Below, one piece after another: positions 12,352 through 22,215 of a DNA stretch of 64,000 nt. A program made the translations under genes and the position numbers. This DNA is from Pelobates cultripes (lineage: Eukaryota > Chordata > Amphibia > Anura > Pelobatidae), in the NCBI GenBank assembly GCA_933207985.1, contig OW240913.1:100488496-100552495 (forward strand), written 5' to 3'. The notes under the pieces were generated by a model. It did no database searches. It had not been told where the DNA came from and was given only the letters and a program-made list of their open reading frames with translations. The number at the start of each line of letters is the position of its first letter. Position 1 is the first letter of the stretch.

Positions 12352-12640
12352 GTGGTCCAGTGGAGAGTGAACTCTAGCCCCCTGTGGGGCTAGAGTTCAC
12401 TCTCGCGAGATTTGAGCGTTGCCGAAGCAACGCTCATATCACGCGAGAGGAACCTGGCGGAGCTGCCGGCAATAGCTCCAGCGGTCCTCTCCTGCCTCCC
12501 TCCCTGCCTGTGGGTCAGTGGGGAGGGAGGCTGAGAGCAGAGCCGGCGCTTGGATAGCGCCGGCTCTGCATGAGCCGGCAGGGGAGATCCTGAGATCTCA
12601 CCTGCCGGTCTCAATATGCATAGGCGTGCCGCGGGGATTA
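12352..12640. repeat. GC-rich hairpins in the composite element
   Basis: AGAGTGAACTCTAGCCCC pairs with GGGGCTAGAGTTCACTCT across a 4-bp loop. CTCTCGCGAG..GAGCGTTGC pairs with GCAACGCTC..CGCGAGAG. AGCCGGCGCT pairs with AGCGCCGGCT. Strong cruciform or hairpin potential. Confidence 0.85.
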
Positions 12641-12693
12641 GGGTGTGCCCAGGCACACCCGGCACACCCCGTGCGCACGCCTATGGTACTGGA

Positions 12694-13108
12694 GACCGTA
12701 TCTTCAGAAGGATATTGATACTTTAGAGAGAGTTCAGAGAAGGGCTACTAAACTGGTTCATGGATTGCAGGATAAAACTTACCAGGAAAGGTTAAAGGAT
12801 CTTAACATGTATAGCTTGGAGGAAAGACGAGATAGGGGGGATATGATAGAAACATTTAAATATATAAAGGGAATCAACACAGTAAAGGAGGAGACTATAT
12901 TTAATTTAGAAGAAAAACTAACACAACAAGAGGACATAGTCTTAAATTAGAGGGACAAAGGTTTAAAAATAATATCAGGAAGTATTACTTTACTGAGAGG
13001 GTAGTGGATGCATGGAATAGCCTTCCAGCTGAAGTGGTAGAGGTTAACACAGTAAAGGAGTTTAAGCATGCGTGGGATAGGCATAAGGCTATCCTAACTA
13101 TAAGATAA
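12694..13108 (+). pseudogene. CR1/jockey-like reverse transcriptase, C-terminal fragment
   Basis: One frame gives PYLQKDIDTLERVQRRATKL followed by YSLEERRDRGDMIETFKY, the usual C-terminal domain of CR1/jockey-clade ORF2. It stops at about 12950. After a frameshift the protein resumes as YYFTERVVDAWNSLP and ends at a TAA at 13106-13108. The upstream piece before the inserted element encodes an LVRPHLEYC-like segment with a frameshift. No polymerase core or endonuclease remains. It served LINE retrotransposition and is now dead. Confidence 0.8.
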
Positions 13109-13196
13109 GGCCAGGGACTAATGAAAGTATTTAGAAAATTGAGCAGACTAGATGGGCCGAATGGTTCTTATCTGCCGTCACATTCTTTGTTTCTAT

Positions 13197-13539
13197 TTGT
13201 ACTATCTTTGTGCTACCTAGTCCTGCGGCTGAGCTTCACCAGAAGGGATCCTCTAAAACCCTGGGCCAGAAAAATTTCTGGGCTCAACCACAGAGGCTAA
13301 GCTGGTTCAGGTGAACAACTCCCATGGTGGTGTGTGCCAAGCTGTGGGCACAGGGGTGATACCAGAGAACTCCACCTTTAAGCAGCAGCAGACCTGGACT
13401 CGATTACTACAAGGACTTTGTATCTGTTGTAAAGTTATTGGATAGTTCCTAATCCCCATACGCATACGCATATGCAATGTTGGGGATGAATATTGCTATT
13501 TTACTACAATGGACTTATATACGCTTTCTTTTGTATCCC
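13197..13539. other. Probable decayed pol DNA between LINE and RT core
   Basis: Lies between the LINE 3' end and recognisable reverse transcriptase. It should correspond to the start of the polymerase domain, but I cannot read a convincing frame. Confidence 0.4.
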
Positions 13540-14290
13540 AGTGGCCAAAAAAAATCCAACTGTGTTTTGCCTTTGAATGAGAAGATCCAGATACAGGACA
13601 GAAGTAACTGCTTACCTTGACTAGGCTGCCTCAGGGATACACAGAGTCTCCATCTATTTTTGGGGTACAATTAAGGAAGGACTTAGCACTTTGAACTCAC
13701 CCCCTGCCACCGTGCTGGTCTCAGTATGTGGATGATTTTTTTGCTCACCAACCCTACCGGACAAGAATATGTTGAATAATGTGGTTTACTGCTGTGACAT
13801 CTATGCCAATGTGCATAAGGAAAAGGGCAGGAAATTTGGGGATATATTTTATCTCAAGGACTTAGCATCCATCCTTGCTGGAGATAATTTGCAATCTGTT
13901 AATTTCCACTGGCAAAGAAAGAACTGCAAGCCTTTCTGAGAAATGCTTGATTCTAGCATAGGGTATTCTTTAAAAAATACTTTAAGAATATTTGACATAA
14001 GAACAGCCTGACACGATACAATGGGAAAAGCAGAGCCAGAAAGACTTTCAAGAGTTAAAAAATGCACTACGGAAAGAATCTGTTATAGGGATTCCAGATT
14101 ACAACAAGGCCTTTCAACTGTACTTGCATGAAAAGCAAGTGACTCACTACATTTTTGGGAAGACTATAACTGACCAGCAGCCTACCTCTCCAAGCAGCTG
14201 GATTCAATGGCTAAAGGGTGGCCAGCATATGTAAGAGCTTTGGCAGCTGAGGCCAAGATATCAGATGCTACTTATGGACAGTCTCTATAA
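13540..14290 (+). pseudogene. pol: Endogenous retrovirus reverse transcriptase remnant
   Basis: Frames here encode the reverse transcriptase core: LPQGYTESP from 13626 and the catalytic QYVDD at 13722-13736, in one frame but with a stop between them. Farther on, in another frame, a GIPDYNKAFQLYLHEK-type connection segment appears near 14090-14140. The order and spacing fit a class I (gamma/epsilon-like) retroviral Pol. The enzyme would copy viral RNA into DNA; this copy has several stops and frameshifts and cannot be functional. It continues the pol begun at 10045, displaced by the LINE, and leads to the RNase H remnant at 14491. Confidence 0.8.
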
Positions 14291-14490
14291 ATACTTGCAA
14301 ACCATGCAGTCTGTAAGCAGGTGAATGGAGGGGCAGCCAGATGTTAACCTCTGATAAGCTAGCATAGTATGAAGTTGTGCTCCTGGGAAATTCTAATCTT
14401 ACTTTTGATTTGTGTACAATATTGGTCCGTGTGAACAGCAGAAGTACAGCAGGACTGTCATTGAAAAATCATTGAAATTATCATCAGTCC

Positions 14491-14739
14491 TTGAACGAAT
14501 TATATGTGGACTTATCAAGTTATCTGGTGGATGGGAAGAAAAGATCAGGATATGCTATGGTGTCTTCATATGAAATTCTTCAAGCACAGCCCCTATCTCC
14601 CAACTTGTCAGCACATGGAGCAGAGTTGGTTGTTCTAGCACAAGGATTACATCTTGGAGAAAGACAAAGGATTAATATTTACACATACTCAAAATATGTA
14701 TTCAGAGTTGTGCATGCCTTTGCAATAGACCCCAAATGA
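14491..14739 (+). pseudogene. pol: Endogenous retrovirus RNase H domain remnant
   Basis: An 82-residue open frame resembles the retroviral RNase H domain: VDLSSYLVDGKKRSGYA at the start (first catalytic aspartate region), SAHGAELVVLAQ in the middle (catalytic glutamate helix) and NIYTYSKYVFRVVHAF near the end, where the usual third catalytic aspartate of the TDS motif reads TYS. The enzyme degrades RNA in RNA-DNA hybrids during reverse transcription. It lies about 750 bp after the YVDD core, as expected. No integrase is recognised downstream. Confidence 0.8.
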
Positions 14740-15028
14740 AAGAATTGCTAGATAAGTGCTTCCACCCGATGAAGCAGCTATGATACACTGCAATGCACAC
14801 CACATCAAAGTGGGGATTCAAAATTAGAAACTGCAATGTCCAAAACCTGGAAAAGCGAAAAGCGTCTCCACAGTGTACTATTTCTGTCCAAGTGTTGCTC
14901 ATGACTCACAATAATGTCAAGTTAAAAAAGAGCAAGACGTGAATTCATCAAACCCAAGTAAAAGCAACCCTCGTTGAAGACAGTGAAGTTGTTGACAGTA
15001 TTGCTTCTTGATCAAGGATACATCTGAC
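14740..15028. other. Probable decayed retroviral DNA after RNase H
   Basis: Position suggests the start of integrase but no zinc-binding HHCC or DDE pattern is readable. It ends at the duplication CATCTGAC of the next element. Confidence 0.4.
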
Positions 15029-15120
15029 CAGTGGTGTATCCTGGTTTTGTGCTGCCCTAGGCAGGACAAAACTCAGGCGCCCCCCACCCAACCCTTCCCC
15101 CCGCCCCGCCTTCTAAATAC

Positions 15121-15838
15121 ACACACATTCACTGACAGATACGCATACACACACTAACAGACACACACACACTCACTAACAGACACATACACACTCACTC
15201 TAACAGACACACACACACTCTGACACACACACTAACAGACACACACACGCTAACAGACACACACACACTGACACACACACACACTAACAGACACACACAC
15301 ACACAGTCAGACACACACATACACAGTCAGACACACACACACTAACAGACACAAACTGTCAGACACACACACACTAACAGACACACACACACACAGACTA
15401 ACAGACACACAGACACACACACACTAACAGACACACAGTCAGACACACACACTAACAGACACACACACACACTAACAGACACACACACACACTAACAGAC
15501 ACACACACAGTCAGACACACACACACACAGTCAGACACATACACAGAGTCAGACACACACATACACACAGTCAGACACACACATACACACTAACAGACAC
15601 AAACTGTCAGACACACACACACACACACACTAACAGACACACACACACTGACAGACACACACAGTCAGACACACACATACACACTAACAGATGCACACAG
15701 TCAGACACACACTAACAGACACACACTAACTCACTAGCAGACACACACTAGCAGACACACTCACACAGTCAGACACACACACACACTAACAAACACACAC
15801 ATTAACAGACACACACACACACACACTCACAGTAACAC
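15121..15838. repeat. AC-rich minisatellite, ACAGTCAGACACACACTAACAG type
   Basis: Irregular tandem mixture of CACACACACTAACAGACA and CAGTCAGACACACACA blocks inside the hAT-type element. Confidence 0.95.
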
Positions 15839-15921
15839 ATATTTTTTTTTTTAATATACCCCCCCCCTTACCTTTGGGAATGCTGGGGGGGGGGTTCTCT
15901 ATCTCCCTGGTGGTCCAGTGG

Positions 15922-16112
15922 CTGCGGGCGGCGCTGGGCTGGGCGGGCGGCTGGCGAGGGAGCTCTTCCTCTGAACTGTCCGCTCAGCTCCCTCGCGCGC
16001 CACAGAGTGAGGCTGGGAGACAGAAGATGACGTCATCAACCCGGCTCCCAGCCTCACTCTGAGCGGACAGCTCAGAGGAAGAGCTCCCTCGCCAGCCGCC
16101 CGCCCAGCGCCG
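15922..16112. repeat. Long GC-rich inverted repeat
   Basis: GCGGCTGGCGAGGGAGCTCT on the left pairs with its complement near 16079-16100. The inner arms GTGAGGCTGGGAG/CTCCCAGCCTCAC also pair, with TGACGTCA in the central loop region. The whole could fold into a hairpin of about 190 bp. Confidence 0.85.
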
Positions 16113-16511
16113 CCCGCTCGGCATGTCTGTTAGCCGCAAGGCTAGAAAGGCATTTGCCCTGGGCATTCGGGGGCGGCGTTTTTTGCTGCCCCCTGAAAAA
16201 TGTCGCCCAAGGCAAATGCCTTGTTTGCCTTGCGGCTAAAACGCCCCTGCATCTGACTGCCATTATTGGGTCAAGAAGGAATGTTTTCATAGTTTGTTGC
16301 ACAATTTCCAAAGGAACAGCAAGTAGGTGTTTTGATGGTCATAATAATTCCTGACTACTAAGAGAATCTCGTGAATGGCAATCTCCAAAGACACTATTTG
16401 GACCAGCATTTGTACGTAGGATTATTTTTCAGCTGGACTTGCTTTATGTTTAATGTAACTAATATTTGTTTCAGTTGATAAGATTTGTATTCACTTTTAT
16501 ATCACACAGCT

Positions 16512-17013
16512 ATGTTACAATGCTGCCGCCCACCCCATGTATTCCCTGTTAAGAGTTAATAAGCATGTAGAGGTTTATAAAAATACCTCTCTCTGTCTCA
16601 TTAGAGATATCTCTGCCAGAAGCCCAAGGAAGCAAGGTGAATGGTTAGTTAGGACCCACCTAAGAGGTTTGCCTTGAGGAGGCAGGTGGGCATCCCTCTT
16701 ATGGCCATTGGAGAAACTAAATAACCTCCATTTATTTAAATATGCATAAGGATGTGGAAAGAGTGCAGGTAACTTTTTTCTTCCTTTTTTACTCCATGTA
16801 TTGGGGCTGATGTGTACTATGATCGTTGCTGCCGGCCAGGAGTATTGGGAGTTTGAGCGCAGGACATGTTTTTGTGTATTTGATAACATGCCATGTACTT
16901 GTCAAGTAAGAATTTCAACTCCTCTACCACTCTCAACCATAAGAACCCTTAAATGGAATGTTTTGTGTCCAAAGGACACGTAAGGACTAAGAACATTTTT
17001 CAGGCCTACTGTT
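16512..17013 (+). repeat. LTR-like dispersed repeat
   Basis: Starts TGTTACAATGC and may end ACTGTTACA. It contains a TATAAAAATA box near 16579 followed by CTCTCTGTCTCATTAGAGATATC. Much of it (about 16530-16770) recurs in inverted, rearranged form at 22216-22545. The TG..CA ends and TATA box suggest an LTR; whether it belongs to the retrovirus upstream is not shown. Confidence 0.5.
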
Positions 17014-17149
17014 ACAGAAATTGATTTTAAGTGAACAGATGAAATTGTTGTTGAGGATGGATTGTGGCACATATCCATATAGTTATGTAACGCTCAAGCG
17101 CAAACCATACCAAACTGACATTTATTTCATAAGCTTCCTGTCTGGTTAT

Positions 17150-17262
17150 AGAAGGGTTAATAGGCAAGAGTGTGCGCTCAGTAGTGTAATTGCTTAGCTG
17201 AATAAGTATAAGGTTTTCAAGGCCAACAGGTGTGAGGAGTATTGATACTCCCAATGTGAACT
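17150..17262 (+). repeat. Direct repeat shared with 7985-8135, copy 2
   Basis: Shares CTCAGTAGTGTAATTGCTTAG, GGTTTTCAAGGCCA and GTGAGGAGTATTGATAC with copy 1. An AATAAA signal follows at about 17454. With copy 1 upstream of pol, an LTR-pair origin is possible but unproven. Confidence 0.7.
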
Positions 17263-17630
17263 TACTCCTTATTAGAAGAGTCTACTTTCCTGTTAAGAGA
17301 ATAGACAAAGAATGGTGTATGCTAAGTCAGCCAAGATAAAATTCCTTTCTGTTTGTTTTTTTTAATTCTCTTTCACTGATATCATGTCTATATTCAAGAT
17401 CTTCATGTGCATGCTCTCTCAGAATCAGTTTTGACTGCTTTTCCTCTACTGCAATAAAGATGTGATCATATACTAATACTATTCCAGCCTCTAACTGGTT
17501 CATTGGAAAATGCTTTTCAGAGGGTATTGGCTGTTCTGCAATGGTTTAACTCTAACGTTGGGACTCCCTGGGTTCTCTGCCTCCACAGTATAAGTAAGGC
17601 TTATCCGGCAGCCTGAGACCACCTCAGACC
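17263..17630. other. Unassigned, possibly U3-R-U5-like DNA
   Basis: Contains GCAATAAAGATG and then GTTGGGACTCCCTGGG, which would fit a polyadenylation site and U5 of an LTR, but no boundaries are visible. Confidence 0.3.
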
Positions 17631-18404
17631 CAGTGGCGGAATTACCGTGGTCACAGGGGTTGCAACTGCAACCCGGCCCATCACTCTAGCGAGACCGACC
17701 GCCCTGTGGACTTCTGTGACCCGGGTGCAACGGCGGGTATAACCGCCGGGGCCATGTGTTCAGGAGTCCATTGGGTGACCCATGCTGTTAGAGTCACCCG
17801 ATGGCAATGAAATACCCCTATGATTATGTCAGATGTTAGGAGGAAGTGACAGCCCTGGTCACTTCCTCCCAGCAATTACCGTGCAGCAAGGGAGGAGGAA
17901 GGAGAGGAGGGAGTCAGAGTGGGAACTTTGACTCCTATCAGCTGGAGCCAGCCACTGGACCCCAGGGAAAGTCCCCCTCCTGCACCTAAAAGGTAGGAAA
18001 CAGGAGGGTGACTAAAACATTTTGCATGTGTGTGTGTGTTTGTGTATGTGTGTCTGTATGCATGTGTCTCTGTACAGTGGCGGCTCTAGACTTGGCGAGG
18101 CCGTAGGCGAAACTCATACATGAGGCCCCCACTAACACCATTATTGAAAAAAATAGCAGTTGATTTGTGTGTGTATAAGAAGCTGTAGATATACTGAAGG
18201 GGGAGCTTGCAGCACTGGATATAGTGAGCTAGTCTTTGTATACATCGTTGCATTGTCTACCTGTGTGTGTCTGGCAGTGAGGATCCTTGTATATGTATGT
18301 ATGTTTCTCTGAGCATGTGTATGTTTGTGTACTGCCTGTGGCCTTTGGCACTGAGTTTATGGTGAAGCTATGTTTTATGACAGTGTGTATAATTATTGCC
18401 TTCA

Positions 18405-18700
18405 GGGGGTGACAGGGTGAGTAAAGGGGTAACTGTGGCAGGGTGAGTGTAAAAGAGCAGGAGGGTACCAGAGTGTATGGAGGTGGGTGCCCGAGTGTTG
18501 AGGGTTGACAATGAGAATGAAGGGAGGTGCCTGTGTGTTTGGAGGGAGAGACAGTGTGTATGGAGGGGGGTGACAATGTGTATGGAGGGGTGACAGTGTG
18601 CGCCGAGAGGGGTGTCCGTGTGCGCCGAGAGGGGTGACAGAGTGTGTGGAGAAAATGACATAGTGTGAGGGGGTGACAAAGTGTGAGGGGTGGTATTATA
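18405..18700. repeat. G-rich minisatellite, GGGGTGACAGTGTG type
   Basis: Degenerate units with GTGTATGGAGGGGTGACAGTG and GAGAGGGGTGACAGAGTG. The antisense open frame of about 115 codons here is a low-complexity artefact. Confidence 0.8.
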
Positions 18701-19255
18701 TGGTATACAGTCAGTAATATACTATATTATATAGTATACTGTCTGTATTATTAAACTGTTAATAGCTCCTGACTGATTCCTCTTCTGCAACTGTCACTAG
18801 TCTAATACTATCCTTACCTTTTTGTGTCATTTTACCCCACTCCCTCTAGCATGTAAGCTCATTGAGCAGGGCCCTCAACCCTTCTGTTCCTCTGTGTCCA
18901 ACTTGTCTGGTTACAACTACATGTATGTTCGTCCACCCATTGTAAAGTGCTGCGGAATTTGACGGCGCTCTATAAATATCATCATAATAATAATAATATT
19001 ATATAGTATACTGTCAATAATATAATATATAATATGGTACACAGTCAGTATTATAATATGGTATACAGTCAGTAATATTATATATTATATAGTATACTGT
19101 CAGTATTATAATATGGTATACTGTCGGTGATATATCTTATATAGTATATTGTCAGTAATATATTAAATAGTATACTGTCTGTAATATTATATAGTATACA
19201 GTCAGTAATATAATATAGTATATTGTCAGTGATATTATATAATATAGTATACAGT
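18690..19255. repeat. AT-rich tandem repeat, TATAGTATACTGTCAGTAATA type
   Basis: Repeated ATAGTATACTGTCAGTAATAT and GGTATACAGTCAGT words on both sides of the L2 fragment, which appears inserted in the array. Confidence 0.8.
18750..18998 (+). mobile_element. L2-type LINE 3' end fragment
   Basis: Matches the 3' untranslated region of the L2 at 5587-5835 (ACTGTTAATAGCTCC, GTAAGCTCATTGAGCAGGGC, GTCCACCCATTGTAAAG) and ends in (AAT)n. It is nested in the inner hAT element. Confidence 0.9.
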
Positions 19256-19259
19256 CAGT

Positions 19260-19544
19260 GAGGGGTGGTGACAGAGTGTGACGGGTGGTGACAGAGTGTG
19301 AGGGTTACATTAGTGTAAGGGGTGTGATAGAGTGAGAGGAAGGGTGACATAGTGAAGGTGGGTAACTGAGTAAGAGGGGAGTGTCAGAGTGAGAGGGAGG
19401 GTGACAGAATAAGAGGGGGTGACATAGTGTGAGGGGGTGAAAGTGTGAGGTGGGGTGACCAAGTGTGTGGGGAGCGACAGTGAGGTGACAGAGTACGGGT
19501 GGGTGACAGTGTGGGGGGTCACAGGGTGAGTGACAGAGTAAGAG
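19260..19544. repeat. G-rich minisatellite before the gap
   Basis: Repeated GGGGTGACAGAGTGTGAG words on this strand, running directly into the assembly gap. Confidence 0.85.
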
Positions 19545-19899
19545 NNNNNNNNNNNNNNNNNNNNNNNNNNNNNNNNNNNNNNNNNNNNNNNNNNNNNNNN
19601 NNNNNNNNNNNNNNNNNNNNNNNNNNNNNNNNNNNNNNNNNNNNNNNNNNNNNNNNNNNNNNNNNNNNNNNNNNNNNNNNNNNNNNNNNNNNNNNNNNNN
19701 NNNNNNNNNNNNNNNNNNNNNNNNNNNNNNNNNNNNNNNNNNNNNNNNNNNNNNNNNNNNNNNNNNNNNNNNNNNNNNNNNNNNNNNNNNNNNNNNNNNN
19801 NNNNNNNNNNNNNNNNNNNNNNNNNNNNNNNNNNNNNNNNNNNNNNNNNNNNNNNNNNNNNNNNNNNNNNNNNNNNNNNNNNNNNNNNNNNNNNNNNNN
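19545..19899. other. Assembly gap (355 N)
   Basis: Run of N between a G-rich minisatellite and a C/T-rich tract. The true length is unknown. Confidence 1.
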
Positions 19900-20100
19900 T
19901 CCCCCCTCCCCTCTTTTTATTCCCCCCCTCTTCTCTTTTTATTCCCCCCTCCCCTCTATTCTCTCCCCCTCCTCCCTCTATTCTCTCCCCCTCCTCCCTC
20001 TCTTCTTATCCCCCCTCCCTTCTTTTTATTCCCCCCCTCCCCTCTATTCCCCTCCCCTCTTCTTACCCCCCCTCCTCCCTCTCTTCTTACCCCCTCCCCT
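19900..20100. repeat. Polypyrimidine tract
   Basis: Almost pure C/T with CCCCCTCCC and TCTTCTTACCCC repeats. Could form triplex DNA. Ends at the palindrome. Confidence 0.9.
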
Positions 20101-20330
20101 GTAGCGTGGCCGAGCTGCACTCCGGTCCACGGTGGCCGGCCGGCTGGAGTGATAGGAAGGTGCACACTGAGTGTGCACTTCCTGTCAGTCCGGCCGGTGA
20201 CAGGAAACAGAAACTCCTGTTCCGCGCGGAGTTTCTGTTTCCTGTACCCGGCCGGACTGACAGGAAGTGCACACTCCTTCCTATCAGTCCGGCCGGGCAC
20301 CGCGGACAGCAGAGGAGCTCGGCCAGCTAC
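20101..20330. repeat. 230-bp GC-rich palindrome
   Basis: Left arm GTAGCGTGGCCGAGCT pairs imperfectly with AGCTCGGCCAGCTAC. AGTGTGCACTTCCTGTCAGT pairs with ACTGACAGGAAGTGCACACT, and GAAACAGAAACTCC pairs around the centre near 20225. Confidence 0.9.
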
Positions 20331-20711
20331 AGGGGAGGGGAGAATATGTGTTGCAGCCGCCTGAGGCTCTTAACAGAGCGCTCAGGCGCTGCAGTATTTA
20401 AAGGGCCGGCCCGTCGCGGCCGGCCTTACAGGAATTTAGGGCGGCCGGGGGGGCAATTGCCTCCCTGCCCCCCGGCCCAGCCCGCCCCTGTGCAGCTCAC
20501 ACCCGGCGGAGCTGCAGACTGAAGGCTGGCTCTCCTGGGCAGACTGACAGGAGGGGCCTCGCACCCGGCAGCAGACAGGGCAAGCCGCCGGGCCCCCTCC
20601 TGTGTCGGGTCCTCGAGGACCCAGCATGTCAGTCCGCCTAAACTGCCTAATTAGAGAGCCGCCTCTGTCTCTGTATATGTGTGTGCATGTGTGCCTACAT
20701 GTATGTGTATT

Positions 20712-20754
<43 letters not shown>

Positions 20755-21047
20755 TGTGTGTGTCTGGTGGATGTATGTATGTCTCTGTATATGTGTGTAT
20801 CTGCTTGTGTATCTCTTTGTCTGCACTTGTATCTATATGTGTATATGTATGTCTGCGTATCTATATGTCAGTGTCTGCCCAGGGCAATTTCGCACCGGGG
20901 CCCGATCTGACACTGGTAACTTTTTGTTCCCCGGTGCATGAGGTAGAACCTCAAACACCCTAAATGTAAATCAAACATGACAGAGGATGCAATTAAAAGG
21001 TTTTATTTATTGAGCCAGAGAAGATCAATAAAACTTTTTGTTTAGTC

Positions 21048-21052
<5 letters not shown>

Positions 21053-21091
<39 letters not shown>
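21053..21091. repeat. (TA)n microsatellite
   Basis: About 19 TA units, directly 5' of the hammerhead-like motif. Confidence 0.95.
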
Positions 21092-21095
<4 letters not shown>

Positions 21096-21125
21096 CATGA
21101 TAAAGACCTCTCAGGAGGTCGAAAC
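21096..21125 (+). ncRNA. Degenerate hammerhead-like motif
   Basis: ATGATAAA is followed by a perfect 6-bp stem (GACCTC, loop TCAG, GAGGTC) and GAAAC, the layout of a hammerhead ribozyme around stem II. The CUGAUGA box is mutated (C to A and G to A) with an extra A, so cleavage is unlikely. Similar motifs occur at the ends of Penelope-like retroelements, which is the probable origin. Confidence 0.4.
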
Positions 21126-21261
21126 TTTGCTGCATCTTTTTTGATCCAATAGATCTGCCTGTGGCTTTTATTCCATGAGTGCCTGAAGATTTCTCCTGTT
21201 TTCTATTATACGTGCTTTAAATTTGCTGCTCCTACTGCTGTGCACCTGGAGTTAAGTGGGT

Positions 21262-21376
21262 TTGAGAGAATTTTAAATTAGGACCAAAGTAGCTGCACTA
21301 GAAGCATAGCTGACTTGAAGAATTTCTCCAGTTTTGCTATTTTGGCCTTAATTTAGAGATTAACTTTGAAATCACT
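21262..21376. mobile_element. Palindromic frog MITE, copy 1
   Basis: Contains AGCTGCACTAGAAGCATAGCTGAC and the complementary half TCTCCAGTTTTGCTATTTTGGCC. Related copies lie at 24205, 38466, 50476 and 57539. The family's outer arms resemble GGTTATTCACTAAAGTGAGA. Terminal arms are decayed here. Confidence 0.6.
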
Positions 21377-22215
21377 AATTCTATTTCTCACCTTTATAAC
21401 ATTACTAATCATTTTCAGTATAATTCCATAGGAATACAGATCTAGTTTATTCATACCCGCATATAACTGTTCTTTTGTTAATCACGTTTCACCTGACTGG
21501 GACACATTTATCCGGTAATAAGAACGTAAAATGTCCCTGCGCTGCATTACTGAAGATAACACAGTAGGGAGTCCATTCAAAGTAAATTCCACTGAAGTTT
21601 TTACTGTCTCACAGAAAGCCATGAGTTCCTGCATTTTTACCATTTTATACTGTTTTACATAATTTATTTTGAAAGCTAAATAGCTTTGAAGCTTCTTTCA
21701 TAAAAATGCAATGTATCGTGGGTAACTGGCCACATTTTAGTTAGTGCAAATTTTTTTTAAAGGGACAGTTTACCCTGACAGAGACAGAGTTAAACTGGAT
21801 ATTGAGGAAAATTATGTTATGTTACATTTTACATTCTAACATGAATTCATTGTTTTCTACATTGTTAAGTAGTATTATTTATTAAATTAAAAAATTGTAA
21901 TGAGTTGAGCACTTTAACAGCTTCATGTTTTTGAAGTCGTTATAATTTTAGCTCATAGTAGAAAACTTGTAAGAGTTTTAATTCACACTTCAGTGACATC
22001 ATCATATAAAGTCAATGGAAAGTGACATCATCAGCCAAACTACCTGATTCACTTGTGGTAAGGAATATGGGTTGTATTAGAGCTCTGTCCTCAGCTACCC
22101 CGCCAGGCATTGAAGTTTTGAAACATGCAACCTTACACTTGTAAACAGAGGAGTACCCTCTTACCAAAAAGGTTTATACTATGTCTTAATATGTATAGTA
22201 AAAACCAAAGAAAAA
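21377..22215. other. Unassigned DNA
   Basis: AT-rich. AAAGGGACAGTTTACCC at about 21757 resembles a T2-type MITE terminus, but no second end was found. Confidence 0.4.

Larger units (their letters stand above)
11115..12685. mobile_element. Composite hAT-type non-autonomous element in the LINE
   Basis: Begins CATAGGCGTGCGCAG and ends GTGCGCACGCCTATG. It is flanked by a perfect 8-bp duplication GTACTGGA (11107-11114 and 12686-12693). Inside are a TG-rich minisatellite, a TTACCTTT motif at about 12309, and GC-rich hairpins. The termini start CATAG rather than the usual hAT CAG, so the superfamily call rests mainly on the 8-bp duplication. Confidence 0.85.
11033..13196 (+). mobile_element. CR1/jockey-like LINE, 5'-truncated, interrupted
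   Basis: The left part (about 11033-11114) and right part (12694-13196) join across the hAT-type element at 11115-12685, whose duplication GTACTGGA marks the break. The 3' end, with GATGGGCCGAATGGTTC and TTCTTTGTTTCTAT, is a common frog LINE ending. The LINE lies within the retroviral pol. Its exact 5' boundary is uncertain. Confidence 0.8.
15029..16249. mobile_element. Composite hAT non-autonomous element, sister of 26725-30817
   Basis: 1221 bp, flanked by a perfect 8-bp duplication CATCTGAC (15021-15028 and 16250-16257). It starts CAGTGGTGTATCCTGG and ends AAACGCCCCTG. The first about 50 bp and the final GCAAATGCCTTGTTTGCCT match the ends of the 4.1-kb hAT at 26725-30817. Inside are an AC-rich minisatellite, a TTACCTTTGGG motif, the 17-bp core CCCTGGTGGTCCAGTGG at 15905-15921, and a long GC-rich inverted repeat. 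No coding capacity. Confidence 0.95.
18075..20667. mobile_element. hAT-type composite element (inner), spans assembly gap
   Basis: Starts CAGTGGCGGCTCTAGA and ends TAGAGAGCCGCCTCTG, terminal inverted repeats with few mismatches. It is flanked by a perfect 8-bp duplication TCTCTGTA (18067-18074 and 20668-20675). Inside are two G-rich minisatellites, an L2 fragment, an AT-rich tandem region, the gap, a pyrimidine tract and a GC-rich palindrome. It lies in the satellite of the outer element. Confidence 0.9.
17631..20915. mobile_element. hAT-like composite element (outer), interrupted
   Basis: Begins CAGTGGCGGAATTACCG, a common frog hAT-like left end. The likely right end is GGCCCGATCTGACACTG at about 20915. 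GC-rich DNA at 17640-17970 is followed by CCACTGGACCCCAGGG (17952-17967), AAAAGGTAGGA, and a TG-rich satellite, into which the inner element at 18075 inserted. No matching 8-bp duplication was found at these ends, so the right boundary is uncertain. Confidence 0.5.

Noticed and set aside
11515..12377. Long open frames of 133-256 codons on both strands
   Set aside because: They translate the TG/CA minisatellite. Open frames on both strands with simple repeats (CVWVLY, THTHTQ) are expected from its periodicity.
21748..22190. T2-type MITE starting at TTTAAAGGGACAG
   Set aside because: A left-end resemblance only. No CCTTTAA partner end was found downstream.
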